Positions 54,141-63,166 of a DNA stretch of 64,000 bases are shown in pieces. The translations under genes and the position numbers were made by a program. The notes below the pieces were generated by a model, which was not told the origin of the DNA, made no database searches, and saw only the letters and a program-made list of their open reading frames with translations. The DNA lies in NCBI RefSeq assembly GCF_000515115.1, contig NZ_AZXF01000012.1, positions 1 to 64,000 of the forward strand. The letters run 5' to 3'. Position 1 is the first letter of the stretch, and every line of letters begins with the position of its first letter. The DNA is from Nocardiopsis sp. CNT312 (GTDB lineage Bacteria > Actinomycetota > Actinomycetes > Streptosporangiales > Streptosporangiaceae).

Positions 54141-55373
54141 GTGGCGGGGAAGACCGTGAAACGGGCGTTCACGTACCGCTTCCACCCCACCCCAGCGCAG
54201 GCAGCGGAGCTGTCGCGCACGTTCGGGTGCGTCCGCCTCGTCTGCGACAAGGCCCTCGCCGCCCGCACCCGGGCCTGGTACCAGCGCCGGGAACGGGTGA
54301 ACTGCAACGCCACCCCGGCCGTGCTCACCGCCTGGAAGAGGACCGGCGAACTCTCCTTCCTCACCGAGGTGTCCAGCGTCCCGCTCCAGCAGACACTGCG
54401 CCACCTCCAGGGCGCGTTCGCCGGCTTCTTCGCCGGGCGCGCCCGCTCCCCCCGGTTCACGTCGCGCAAGAAGTCCCGCGCCAGCGCGGAGTACACCCCC
54501 AGCGCGTTCCGCTACCGCCATGGCCGCCTCACCCCGGCCAAGAGGGCCGACCCGCTCGACACCGTCTGGTCGCGCCCCCTGCCCGAGGGCGCGCGGCCGT
54601 CCACGGTCACCGTTTCGCGTGACGGCGCGGGCCGCTGGTTCGTGTCCCCGCTGTGCGAGGACACCGTCCATGCCGACCCCGCGCCCCGCGAGGTGGTCGG
54701 TGTCGACGCCGGGATCACCTGCCTGGTCACCCTGTCCACGGGGGAGAAGGTGACCAACCCCCGCCACGAGCGGGCCGACCGCGCCCGCCTGGCCAAGGCG
54801 CAGCGGGAGCTGGCCCGCAAGGCCGAGGGGTCGGCCAATCGGGACAGGGCCCGTAAGAAGGCCGCCCGTGTCCATGCGCGGATCAGCGACCGGCGGAGGG
54901 ACTTCCTCCACAAGCTCACCACTCGTCTCGTCCGCGAGAACCAAGTGGTCGTGATCGAGGACCTGACCGTGCGCACCATGGTCAAGAACGGGAAACTCGC
55001 CCGCGCGATCTCGGACGCGGAGTGGCGGGAGCTGCGGTCCATGCTGGAGTACAAGTGCGACTGGCGGGGGCGGGAGCTGGTCGTGGTGGACCGGTTCCTC
55101 CCCTCCACCCGGCTGTGCTCGGCGGCGGACTGCGGGTATGTGAACGGGAAGATGGCGTTGAACGTGCGTGAGTGGACGTGTGCGCGCTGCGGCGCCGTGC
55201 ACGACCGGGACGTGAACGCGGCGCGCAATCTGGAGGCCGCCGGGCTGGCGGCCGTGGCCTGTGGAGCCGGTGTGAGACCTCAACGGGAGTCCTCCCGGAC
55301 GGGGCGGCCGGCGGTGAAGCAGGAAGGCCGCGGGGCGACCCGCGACGGGGCCCTGGCCCCCAGCCGCCGGTAG
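54141..55373 (+). CDS. tnpB: RNA-guided endonuclease TnpB (OrfB family)
   Basis: A 410-residue TnpB, the ancestor-type nuclease of Cas12. The N-terminal HTH_OrfB domain (KRAFTYRFHPTPAQAAEL) and WED-like region precede a split RuvC site: D189 (VVGVDAGIT), E273 (VVIEDLT) and D355/D357 (HDRDVNAARN), spaced as in ISDra2 TnpB. The zinc ribbon is CSAADCGYVNG...WTCARCG, a CX4C/CX2C variant. All catalytic residues are intact, so it should cut DNA with a guide from the element's right end. GTG 54141 is used; GTG 54156 has a better upstream GGGGAAG. A ~35-residue basic tail follows the RuvC domain and overlaps the omega RNA region. Confidence 0.92.
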   Translation: MAGKTVKRAFTYRFHPTPAQAAELSRTFGCVRLVCDKALAARTRAWYQRRERVNCNATPAVLTAWKRTGELSFLTEVSSVPLQQTLRHLQGAFAGFFAGRARSPRFTSRKKSRASAEYTPSAFRYRHGRLTPAKRADPLDTVWSRPLPEGARPSTVTVSRDGAGRWFVSPLCEDTVHADPAPREVVGVDAGITCLVTLSTGEKVTNPRHERADRARLAKAQRELARKAEGSANRDRARKKAARVHARISDRRRDFLHKLTTRLVRENQVVVIEDLTVRTMVKNGKLARAISDAEWRELRSMLEYKCDWRGRELVVVDRFLPSTRLCSAADCGYVNGKMALNVREWTCARCGAVHDRDVNAARNLEAAGLAAVACGAGVRPQRESSRTGRPAVKQEGRGATRDGALAPSRR

Positions 55374-55417
55374 GCGGCTGCCGGAATCCCCCTCGTTCAC
55401 GAGAGGGAGTAAGTCAA
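55361..55417 (+). ncRNA. Candidate omega RNA (reRNA) 3' scaffold of the TnpB element
   Basis: Two hairpins in tandem: CAGCCGCC (55361-55368) with GGCGGCTG (55373-55380), spanning the tnpB stop codon, and 55387-55395 with 55400-55408 (TTCA loop, one mismatch). They are followed by GTAAGTCAA, the usual element end. In TnpB systems the guide is the sequence immediately after this point, here starting near 55418. The 5' extent of the RNA inside tnpB cannot be set. Confidence 0.5.
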
Positions 55418-55638
55418 CACCCCACCCTACGCACGCCGTGGGCGGCCCCGCGCCGGTTCGGCCCTGCGCGGCCGCTGAGGGGCACCGGCGCTTCCGCGTC
55501 CATATCAATGATCACGGTGTTATGGAATAGCTTTTCCCCCGCTTCGCACAAACGGAGAAGACGGGCTCCGTGATTCGTCGCATGATTGATGGTGCTCCCG
55601 GATTTCGGGATATCTGTTAAATCACGTTTGGGCGCGGT
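55418..55638. other. Spacer between TnpB element and PKS gene
   Basis: These 221 bp contain no gene. The last 140 bp are visibly AT-richer than the surroundings and must hold the PKS promoter; a small hairpin TCCCG-GATTT-CGGGA lies at 55596-55610. No strong Shine-Dalgarno precedes ATG 55639. Confidence 0.5.
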
Positions 55639-58600
55639 ATGAAAAAGAGCAGAATAGCAGTCGTCGGCATCGGGCTCTGCTATCCCGACGCCAATTCACC
55701 AGTGGAGTTGTGGGACAACGTTCTCGCAGGCCGTCGGGCTTTCAGGCGGCTGCCGGACGAGCGGATGAACCTGGATGACTACTGGTCGGAGGATCCGTCC
55801 GCGGAGGACCGCTTCTACTCCAAAAAGGCGGCGGTGCTGCGTGGATTCTCCTTCGACCGGGTCCGTTACCGGGTGTCGGGGAGTTCCTTCCGGTCCACGG
55901 ACATGACGCACTGGCTCGCCCTCGAAACGATGTCCCGTGCCCTGGAGGACGCGGGGTTCCCGGAAGGGGCGGGCCTGCCCCGCGCGGCCACCGGCGTCGT
56001 CATCGGCAACAGTTTGACGGGTGAGTTCTCCCGGGCGAACACCATGCGCCTGCGCTGGCCCTACGTGCGCCGCACGGTCGCCTCGGCGCTGCTCGACCAC
56101 GGGTGGTCGGAGGAGGACGCGGACGCCTTCCTGGCCGACCTGGAGCCGTCCTACAAGGCGCCCTTCCCCCGTATCGACGAGGACACGCTCGCCGGGGGGC
56201 TGTCCAACACCATCGCCGGCCGGGTCTGCAACCACTTCGATCTGGGCGGCGGCGGGTACACCGTGGACGGTGCCTGTTCGTCGTCCCTGCTGTCGGTCTC
56301 CACCGCGGCCAACGCCCTGGCCTCGGGGGACCTGGACGCGGCGCTCGCGGGCGGGGTCGACCTGTCCATCGACCCCTTCGAGGTGATCGGCTTCGCCAAG
56401 ACCGGTGCCCTCGCCACGGGGGAGATGAAGGTCTACGACAAGGACTCCAACGGCTTCTGGCCCGGGGAGGGCTCCGGCGCGCTGGTGCTCATGCGTGAGG
56501 AGGACGCGCTGGCCCAGGGCAAGCGCGTCTACGCGGTCATCACGGGCTGGGCGGTCTCCTCCGACGGCAGCGGCGGGATCACCCGGCCCGAGGAGAGCGG
56601 GCACCGCCGCGCCCTGGAGCGCGCCTACGACCGGGCGGGGTACGGGATCGAGACGGTCGGCTACTTCGAGGGGCACGGCACCGGTACGGCTCTGGGCGAC
56701 GCCACCGAACTGGCCGCGCTCGGCGGCGGACGCTCCGACGCCGACCCCTCCGCGCCGCCCGCCGCGCTCGGCACGATCAAGGCCAACTTCGGCCACACCA
56801 AGGCCGCGGCCGGGGTCGCCGGGCTCATCAAGGCGGTCCTGGCCGTGCACCACCGGGTCATCCCGCCCGCCACCGGCCACCACGACCCCCACCCCCTGTT
56901 GGAAAAGGAGTCGGCGCCGCTGCGCGTACCCGACCGGGCGCTGGCCTGGCCCGAGGGCCGACCGGTGCGCGCCGGGGTGTCGGCGATGGGGTTCGGCGGG
57001 GTCAACACCCATGTCACCGTCGAGGCGGCGCCCGGGAGCCAGGGGTCCGGTGTGACCGCCCGGGTCCGCGAACTGGTGTCCGGACGCCAGGACGCTGAAC
57101 TGCTGACCGTGGCCGCCGCGGACCTGCCGGCCCTGCGCGGACGGTTGGCGGAGACCGCGCAGGTCCTGGACAAGCTGTCCTACGCCGAGCTCACCGACCT
57201 GGCGGGCGCGCTCGCGGCCGATCCCGGTGAGGGCTCGGCCCGTGCCGCGGTCGTGGCCTCCTCGCCCGAGGAGGCGGCACGGTCGGTGCGGGCCCTCGTC
57301 GAGCGGATCGACGCGGGGGAGAACGAGGTCGTCGCCCCGGCTCTGGGGATGTTCCTCGCCCACCGCACCGCGCCGCCCGCCATCCGCTACCTCTTCCCCG
57401 GCCAGGGGTCGGGCAGCGGCCGCACGGGTGCGTTCCGGCGCCGCTTCGCGCGCGCCGAGGAGGTCCTGTCCTCGGCGGGGCTGCCCGAGGGCGGGGACCA
57501 GGTGGCCACCGAGGTGGCCCAGCCACGGATCGTCGCCGGCTCCCTGGCGGCGCTCGCCGTCCTGGGCGATCTCGGTGTCAGGGCCGACGGGGCGACCGGC
57601 CACAGTCTGGGCGAGCTGACCTCCCTGCACTGGGCGGGCGGCCTCGGCTCCGCCGAGGTGCTCGACCTGGCGGCCGCGCGCGGCCGGGCCATGGCCCGGG
57701 CGGGCCGCGGCGACGGCGCGATGGCCGGACTGTCGGTGGCGCCGGAGCGGGCGCGGGCGCTGGTCGCCGATGAGCCCGACGTGGTCGTCGCGGGCTACAA
57801 CGGCCCCGAGCAGACGGTGGTCTCGGGGCTCGCAGAGGCGGTGGACCGGGTCTGTGAGCGGGCGCGCGCCGAGGGGGCCACCGCCACCCGGGTGAACGTC
57901 TCGCACGCCTTCCATTCGCCGTTCGTGGCACCCGCCGCGGAGGTGCTCGACGCAAGGCTCGCCGAGACCGGGTTCACCCCCCTCGCCCCGGGCGTGGTCT
58001 CCACGGTGACCGGCGCGGAGCTGGGCGCGGACACCGATCCGCGCGCGCTGCTGCGGGAGCAGATCGTGCGCCCGGTGCGTTTCCAGGAGGCGCTCACCCG
58101 GCTCGCGGACGGCGCGGACCTGCTCATCGAGGCGGGCCCGGGGCGCGTCCTGACGGGTCTGGCCGCCGCGGCCGTCCCGGACGTCCCGACCCTGTCGGTG
58201 GATACCGACGCCGCGTCGCTGCGGCCCTTCCTGGCGGTGGTGGCCGCGGCCTACGCCCTGGGCGCGCCCGTGGACGTGCGGTCGCTCTTCTCCGGGAGGC
58301 TGGTCCGCGAGTTCCCGGAGGAGTTCGAGTTCTTGACCAGTCCGTGCGAGACCGCGCCGGGCACCTCGGTGGGGCGCACGGACGGCGCGGTGCCTGCGGT
58401 GGCCGCGGACGGTGCCGCGTCGGGCGCCCCGACGCCGGAGGGCGCAGACACGCTGGGACTGCTGCGCGCTCTGGTGGCCGAGCGGGTCGAGCTGCCCGAG
58501 TCCATGGTGGGCGACGGCATGCGGCCGCTGGACGACCTGCACCTCAGCTCCATCACGGTCGGCCAGGTCGTCAACGAGGTGACACAGCGCCTGGGGCTGC

Positions 58601-61449
58601 CCCCGATGGGCGCGACCTCGGGCTACGCCACGTCGACCCTGAGCGAGCTGGCCGAGACGATCGACGCGCTGGCGGGGACGGACGACGGCAGGGGGGCGTC
58701 CGGGCAGGCGCCCGGTGTGGCCTCCTGGGTCCGGGCCTTCGAGGTCGACCGCGTCGCCGCGGACGTCCCCGAGGCGGCCGTGCCCGCGGCGGCCGGGGAC
58801 GGAGGCGCGGGGTGGAGCGTGTACTCCTCGCCCGGCCACCCGCTGGCCGAGCCGCTGCGCGAGGCGCTGGCGGGGCTTGGGGACGGCGTCCTGCTGTGCC
58901 TTCCCGCCGAGGGGGGCGAGCGGCTGGTCGGCACGTTCCTCGACGCGGCCCGATCGGTGCTGGCCTCCGGTGAGCGGACGCGGTTCGTCGTGGTCCAGGG
59001 GCGGCGCGGCGCGTCCGGCGTGGCCAGGACCCTGCACCAGGAGCTCCCGGGGGTGACGACTACCGTGGTCACCCTCCACGACCCCGAGCCGGGTGCCCAC
59101 GAAACGGTCGCGGAGGCGGTGCACCGGGTGGCGGCCGAGGCCGCCGTGACGGCGGACGCCGCCTACACGGAGGTGTACTACGACGCCGGGGGCCGACGCA
59201 CGGTGCCGGTGCTGCGCGCGGTGCTCCCCGAGGGTGAGGGGGAGGCTCCCCCGCTCGGCCCGGAGGACGTGCTCCTGGTGACCGGCGGGGGCAAGGGCAT
59301 CACCGCGGAGTGCGCCCTGTCCCTGGCCGCCGAGTACGGGACCGCACTCGCCCTCCTGGGGCGTGCTTCGGAGCAGGAGGACGCCGAGCTGGCCGCCAAC
59401 CTGGAGCGGATGGCGGCGGCGGGCGTGCGCTTCCGGTACGCCCGTGCCGACGTGACCCGGCCGGAGGAGGTCCAGGGCGCGGTGCGCCGGTTCCAGGAGG
59501 AGCTGGGCACCGTCACCGCGGTCCTGCACGGGGCCGGCCGCAACGAGCCCACCGCGGTGGGCAGCCTCACCGAGCCGGCCTTCCGGAACACCCTCGCACC
59601 CAAGACGGGCGGTCTCGGAGCGGTCCTCGACGCCCTTGACCCGGATCGCCTGCGGCTGCTCGTGACCTTCGGCAGCATCATCGGCCGGGCCGGGCTGCGC
59701 GGTGAGGCGCACTACTCCACCGCCAACGACTGGCTCACCGAGATGACCGTCGAGTACGGGCGCCGGCACCCGCACACGCGGGTGCTGGCCCTGGAGTGGT
59801 CGGTGTGGTCCGGCGCGGGGATGGGCGAGCGCCTCGGCGTGGTCGAGGCCCTGATGCGCGACGGCATCACCCCCGTGGCGGCGGAGGAGGGGATCGCGCT
59901 GCTGCACCGGATCCTCGCCGACCGCTCGGTGGGCCCGGTCCTGGTCGTCAGCGGGCGTACCGGCGGTCTGCCGACGCTGGCCACCCAGGCGCGCGAGCTG
60001 CCCCTGGGCCGTTTCGTGGACCGCGTGCTGGTGCACTACCCGGACGTGGAGCTGATCACCGAGGCCACCCTGACCTCGGTGGACGACCCCTACTTGGACG
60101 ACCACCTGCTCGACGGCGACATGCTGTTCCCGGCCGTGATCGGTATGGAGGCGATGACCCAGGTCGCCGCCGCCGTGAGCGGGCACGAGGGTCCGCCGGT
60201 CATGGAAGGGGCGCGGTTCCTGCGTCCCGTCGCGGTCCGGCCGGGGGGGAACACCACCGTTCGGGTGGCCGCGCTGGTGCGCGACGCGTCGACGGTGGAG
60301 GTGGTCATCCGCAGTGAGGAGACGGGCTACGACGCCGACCACTTCCGTGCGCTCCTGCGCTGGCCCCGTCCCGACCGGGTGGATGAGGCGGGTTCCGAGC
60401 AGGCCGCGGCTCCCCTGCTGCCTGCGGTGGCGATCGACCCCGGGGAGATGTACGGGGACGTGCTCTTCCAGGGCAAGCGGTTCCGCCGACTGCTCTCCTA
60501 CCGCAGGGCGAGCGCCCGGCACGTGGTCGCGGAACTCGCCACGACCGCGCCGGGCGACTGGTTCGGCTCGTTCCTGCCCCAGGACCGGCTCCTGGCAGAC
60601 CCGGGGGTGCGCGACGCCGCCATGCACGTCCTCCAGGCGTGTGTCCCCGACGGCACCCTCCTGCCCGAGGGGGTGGACCGGATCGTCCTGGCGCGGCCGG
60701 AGGACCAGGAGTCCGACTGTGTCCTGCTGGAGGCCCGCGAGCGCTTCCAGGAGGGGGACTCCTACGTCTACGACGTGGACGTGCGCGACCCCTCCGGCAG
60801 GACGGTCGAACGCTGGGAGGGCCTGCGGCTGCGCGCTGTGCGCCGCAGCGGCGGTGCTGGGCCGTGGGTGCCCGCGCTGCTCGGCTCCCACCTGGAGCGG
60901 GAGTTGGAGCGGGTGCTCGGCGGCTCCAGGGCCGTGGTGGTCGATCCGGTGTCCGGTGACGGGCCGCAGGAGCGGCGGGAACGGTCCGAGCTGGCTTTCG
61001 GCCGGGCTCTGAACCAGCCGGTGCGGGTGCGCCACCGCCCCGACGGGCGGCCCGAGGTTCCCGGCGCGGTGGTGTCGGCCTCCCACGGTGGCGGCCTCAC
61101 CCTGGCGGTCGCGGGGCAGGGGCGCCTGGCCTGCGACGCCGAGACCGTCCGAGAGCGCTCCGAGCCCGAGTGGGACGGGCTGCTCGGCCCGGACGCGGCA
61201 TCGGTGCGGCACCTGGTGGCCAAGGAGGCCGACGAGTCCGTCCACGTCTCGGCGACCCGCGTGTGGGGGGCGCTGGAGTGCCTGCGCAAGGCGGGCGACA
61301 CCGGGCGCGCGCTGACGCTGGAGCGGGTCCTGGACCACGGGTGGGTGGTCCTCGCCGCGGGCGGGGTCCGGATCGCGACTTGGGTGACCACGCTGAACGG
61401 AGACCCCGACCCGGTGGTCTTCGCCGTCCTGGACGGAGGGGAGAGCTGA
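55639..61449 (+). CDS. Enediyne-type iterative polyketide synthase (PKSE)
   Basis: A 1936-residue single-module iterative PKS with the enediyne domain order: KS (1-470; Cys213 in DGACSSS, His in EGHGTGTALGD and NFGHTKAA), AT (~575-890; Ser656 in GHSLGE), ACP (~935-1015; LHLSSITV, Ser970/971), KR (~1200-1450; LVTGGGKGI, Tyr1359 in HYSTANDW), DH (~1470-1720; DDHLLDGDMLFP) and C-terminal PPTase (~1740-1936; ACDAE, TRVWGALECLRKAG). The N-terminal FRRLPDERMNLDDYW and FRSTDMTHWLA segments are specific to PKSE. Such enzymes build a linear polyene from malonyl-CoA and activate their own ACP. All active residues are intact. The cassette partners UNBL, UNBV and UNBU are not adjacent; a TnpB element and miaA lie upstream instead. 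Confidence 0.95.
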   Translation: MKKSRIAVVGIGLCYPDANSPVELWDNVLAGRRAFRRLPDERMNLDDYWSEDPSAEDRFYSKKAAVLRGFSFDRVRYRVSGSSFRSTDMTHWLALETMSRALEDAGFPEGAGLPRAATGVVIGNSLTGEFSRANTMRLRWPYVRRTVASALLDHGWSEEDADAFLADLEPSYKAPFPRIDEDTLAGGLSNTIAGRVCNHFDLGGGGYTVDGACSSSLLSVSTAANALASGDLDAALAGGVDLSIDPFEVIGFAKTGALATGEMKVYDKDSNGFWPGEGSGALVLMREEDALAQGKRVYAVITGWAVSSDGSGGITRPEESGHRRALERAYDRAGYGIETVGYFEGHGTGTALGDATELAALGGGRSDADPSAPPAALGTIKANFGHTKAAAGVAGLIKAVLAVHHRVIPPATGHHDPHPLLEKESAPLRVPDRALAWPEGRPVRAGVSAMGFGGVNTHVTVEAAPGSQGSGVTARVRELVSGRQDAELLTVAAADLPALRGRLAETAQVLDKLSYAELTDLAGALAADPGEGSARAAVVASSPEEAARSVRALVERIDAGENEVVAPALGMFLAHRTAPPAIRYLFPGQGSGSGRTGAFRRRFARAEEVLSSAGLPEGGDQVATEVAQPRIVAGSLAALAVLGDLGVRADGATGHSLGELTSLHWAGGLGSAEVLDLAAARGRAMARAGRGDGAMAGLSVAPERARALVADEPDVVVAGYNGPEQTVVSGLAEAVDRVCERARAEGATATRVNVSHAFHSPFVAPAAEVLDARLAETGFTPLAPGVVSTVTGAELGADTDPRALLREQIVRPVRFQEALTRLADGADLLIEAGPGRVLTGLAAAAVPDVPTLSVDTDAASLRPFLAVVAAAYALGAPVDVRSLFSGRLVREFPEEFEFLTSPCETAPGTSVGRTDGAVPAVAADGAASGAPTPEGADTLGLLRALVAERVELPESMVGDGMRPLDDLHLSSITVGQVVNEVTQRLGLPPMGATSGYATSTLSELAETIDALAGTDDGRGASGQAPGVASWVRAFEVDRVAADVPEAAVPAAAGDGGAGWSVYSSPGHPLAEPLREALAGLGDGVLLCLPAEGGERLVGTFLDAARSVLASGERTRFVVVQGRRGASGVARTLHQELPGVTTTVVTLHDPEPGAHETVAEAVHRVAAEAAVTADAAYTEVYYDAGGRRTVPVLRAVLPEGEGEAPPLGPEDVLLVTGGGKGITAECALSLAAEYGTALALLGRASEQEDAELAANLERMAAAGVRFRYARADVTRPEEVQGAVRRFQEELGTVTAVLHGAGRNEPTAVGSLTEPAFRNTLAPKTGGLGAVLDALDPDRLRLLVTFGSIIGRAGLRGEAHYSTANDWLTEMTVEYGRRHPHTRVLALEWSVWSGAGMGERLGVVEALMRDGITPVAAEEGIALLHRILADRSVGPVLVVSGRTGGLPTLATQARELPLGRFVDRVLVHYPDVELITEATLTSVDDPYLDDHLLDGDMLFPAVIGMEAMTQVAAAVSGHEGPPVMEGARFLRPVAVRPGGNTTVRVAALVRDASTVEVVIRSEETGYDADHFRALLRWPRPDRVDEAGSEQAAAPLLPAVAIDPGEMYGDVLFQGKRFRRLLSYRRASARHVVAELATTAPGDWFGSFLPQDRLLADPGVRDAAMHVLQACVPDGTLLPEGVDRIVLARPEDQESDCVLLEARERFQEGDSYVYDVDVRDPSGRTVERWEGLRLRAVRRSGGAGPWVPALLGSHLERELERVLGGSRAVVVDPVSGDGPQERRERSELAFGRALNQPVRVRHRPDGRPEVPGAVVSASHGGGLTLAVAGQGRLACDAETVRERSEPEWDGLLGPDAASVRHLVAKEADESVHVSATRVWGALECLRKAGDTGRALTLERVLDHGWVVLAAGGVRIATWVTTLNGDPDPVVFAVLDGGES

Positions 61450-61919
61450 TGTCCGACTACTACGAGATCCGCCACACGGTCGGTTTCGAGGAGACCAATC
61501 TGGTGGGCAACGTGTACTACGTCAACTACCTGAGGTGGCAGGGGCGCTGCCGGGAGCTGTTCCTCAAGGAGCGCGCGCCCGGTGTCCTGGCGGACGTGCG
61601 CGGGGACCTGAAGCTGTTCACGCTCCGGGTGGACTGCGAGTTCTTCGCGGAGATCACCGCCTTCGACGAGCTGTCCGTGCGGATGCGGCTGGGGGAGCTG
61701 ACCCAGACGCAGGTGGGGTTCTCCTTCGACTACGTCCGGCTGGACCCGGAGGGGGAGACCCTGGTGGCCCGCGGGTCGCAGCGGATCGCGTGCATGAGGG
61801 GGCCGAACACGGCGACCGTGCCCACCCGGGTTCCGGAGGAGCTGCGCGCGGCGCTGGCCCCGTACGCGACGGACGGGGCGGTGCCGACGGTCGGGTCCGG
61901 CCGAGGGGCGGTGGTCTGA
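61449..61919 (+). CDS. Enediyne-type hotdog thioesterase (TEBC, SgcE10/CalE7 family)
   Basis: A 156-residue 4-hydroxybenzoyl-CoA-thioesterase-fold enzyme that releases the polyene chain from PKSE. YYEIRHTVGFEETNLVGNVY and YVNYLRWQGRCRELF followed by DLKLFTLRVDCEFF are near-invariant in enediyne thioesterases. The ATG shares a base with the PKS stop (TGATG), so the two are produced together. In known systems PKSE plus this enzyme yields pentadecaheptaene or related polyenes. Confidence 0.94.
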   Translation: MSDYYEIRHTVGFEETNLVGNVYYVNYLRWQGRCRELFLKERAPGVLADVRGDLKLFTLRVDCEFFAEITAFDELSVRMRLGELTQTQVGFSFDYVRLDPEGETLVARGSQRIACMRGPNTATVPTRVPEELRAALAPYATDGAVPTVGSGRGAVV

Positions 61920-61920
61920 C

Positions 61921-62424
61921 GTGGTGGATCTGCGCCGGGTGATGTCCACGTTCGCGACCGGGGTCACGGTGATCACGGTCGGGGGGGACACCCCCCACGG
62001 GATGACGGCGAACGCCTTCTGCTCGGTCTCGCTCGACCCTCCGCTGGTCCTGTGCTGTGTGTCCGGAACGGCGCGGCTGCACAAGGCGGTCGTCTCCGAG
62101 GGCCACTTCGCGGTGTCGGTGCTGTGCGCCGAGCAGGAGGGGACCGCCCGCTACTTCGCCGACCGCACGCGGCCGGAGGGGCGTGAGCAGTTCGCCTCGG
62201 TGGAGTGGTTCCCCGGGCCGGGGACGGGAGCGCCGCTGGTCGCCGACGCGCTCGGCTGGTTGGAGTGCGAGGTGACGGAGGAAATCGTGGCGGGGGACCA
62301 CTCGGTGTTCGTCGGCCGTGTCCTGCACGCGGTCACGGGACCGGACCGGTCGGCGCTGCTGTTCCACGGGGGCGCCTTCCAGGGACTGGGCACCCCGCGG
62401 GCGGCGGGGCGCGTGGCCGGGTGA
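61921..62424 (+). CDS. Flavin reductase (SgcE6-like)
   Basis: A 167-residue NAD(P)H:flavin oxidoreductase of the short HpaC/flavin reductase-like family, supplying reduced flavin to a two-component monooxygenase. VMSTFATGVTVITV, GMTANAFCSVSLDPPLV and FAVSVLCAEQEG are family segments. GTG 61921 follows the thioesterase stop by one base, so it belongs to the same operon. Enediyne clusters carry similar reductases (E6) for tailoring hydroxylases, but no partner monooxygenase is seen in the window. Confidence 0.9.
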   Translation: MVDLRRVMSTFATGVTVITVGGDTPHGMTANAFCSVSLDPPLVLCCVSGTARLHKAVVSEGHFAVSVLCAEQEGTARYFADRTRPEGREQFASVEWFPGPGTGAPLVADALGWLECEVTEEIVAGDHSVFVGRVLHAVTGPDRSALLFHGGAFQGLGTPRAAGRVAG

Positions 62425-62435
62425 GGCCTGGGCGG

Positions 62436-62472
62436 GGGCCGGCTCTCGCACACGGTGTGTGAGAGCCGGCCC
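62436..62472. terminator. Bidirectional hairpin terminator
   Basis: An 18-bp inverted repeat (62436-62453 with 62455-62472, one mismatch) just after the flavin reductase and before the convergent TetR gene. With the tip opened it is a very stable hairpin. Confidence 0.8.
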
Positions 62473-62503
62473 TTCGCCGTGCCGGGACCGGCCTCCCGCG
62501 GCC

Positions 62504-63166
62504 TCACACCGGTTTGGTGCTCGCCGGGCCCAGGCGCCGTGCGGAGGCGGTGACGGAGCGCTCGGCCCTCTCCGGGGTGTCGCCGCATCCGACCATGAGC
62601 GCGATGAGCTGGTCCTCGAAGCAGCGGTCGGCGTCGTAGGGGGTGAGGAGGTAGGAGCCCAGCTGCAGTGTGGTGAGCCCGTGGACCGAGATCCAGAGCC
62701 GGTGGGCGACCAGTTCCGGGTCGGCCGGGCCGAAGCGGGACAGCGCCACGCAGCGGTGCACGCACTCGGTCACGTGGCGGAGGGTGTAGCGGCCGTGCTG
62801 CCGGTCCTCCTCGGAGAGGCTGAAGCCCGAGATCGAGCAGCCGCCGAACATGACCGGGTACAGGTGCTCGTTGTGTGTCGCGTTGGCGCGGAAGGCCCGG
62901 CCCAGGAGTGCCAGGTCGCAGACGGGGTCGTCTGTGGCGCGGACCCGGGACAGGCTCTCCTCCAGACGGGCGAAGCCCTCGCGGACCATGGCGTGGATCA
63001 GCCCGCCGATGCCGGAGAAGTGCGTGTAGACGGCCATGGTGGAGCTGCCGGACTCCCGCGCGATCCTGCGGGTGGAGAGGGACTGGGGGCCCTCCTCGGC
63101 GAGCAGCCGGGCGGCGGTGTCGATCAGGGAGACCCGCAGACGCGGGTCTGACTTGCGGGGACTCAT
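62504..63166 (-). CDS. TetR-family transcriptional regulator
   Basis: A 220-residue repressor. The N-terminal helix-turn-helix (LLAEEGPQSLSTRRIARESG, then SSTMAVYTHFSGIGGLIHAM, residues ~20-60) is typical TetR, and the C-terminal ligand domain carries a WHG-like segment WISVHGLTTLQLGSYL. Its N-terminus SPRKSDPRLRVSLIDTAARL fits the family. It converges on the PKS operon and may control it or an unseen gene beyond; target unknown. ATG 63166. Confidence 0.9.
   Translation of the reverse strand: MSPRKSDPRLRVSLIDTAARLLAEEGPQSLSTRRIARESGSSTMAVYTHFSGIGGLIHAMVREGFARLEESLSRVRATDDPVCDLALLGRAFRANATHNEHLYPVMFGGCSISGFSLSEEDRQHGRYTLRHVTECVHRCVALSRFGPADPELVAHRLWISVHGLTTLQLGSYLLTPYDADRCFEDQLIALMVGCGDTPERAERSVTASARRLGPASTKPV

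Larger units (their letters stand above)
54117..55417 (+). mobile_element. Lone TnpB element (IS200/IS605 superfamily, no tnpA)
   Basis: Contains only tnpB plus end structures. The left boundary is placed after TTAC (54113-54116), a plausible target/TAM, and the right boundary after AGTCAA at ~55417, following the terminal hairpins. No target duplication is expected for this family and no tnpA is nearby, so movement would need a transposase in trans. Boundaries are estimates. Confidence 0.5.

Noticed and set aside
55696-61338. A very long open frame antisense to the PKS gene
   Set aside because: High GC at third codon positions leaves antisense frames open; the translation is His/Arg/Gly-rich with no domain, whereas the plus strand is a complete PKS.
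55639-61449. Polyunsaturated fatty acid synthase subunit instead of enediyne PKS
   Set aside because: The domain order ends in a PPTase, there is a single ACP, and the KS and thioesterase signatures are enediyne-specific.
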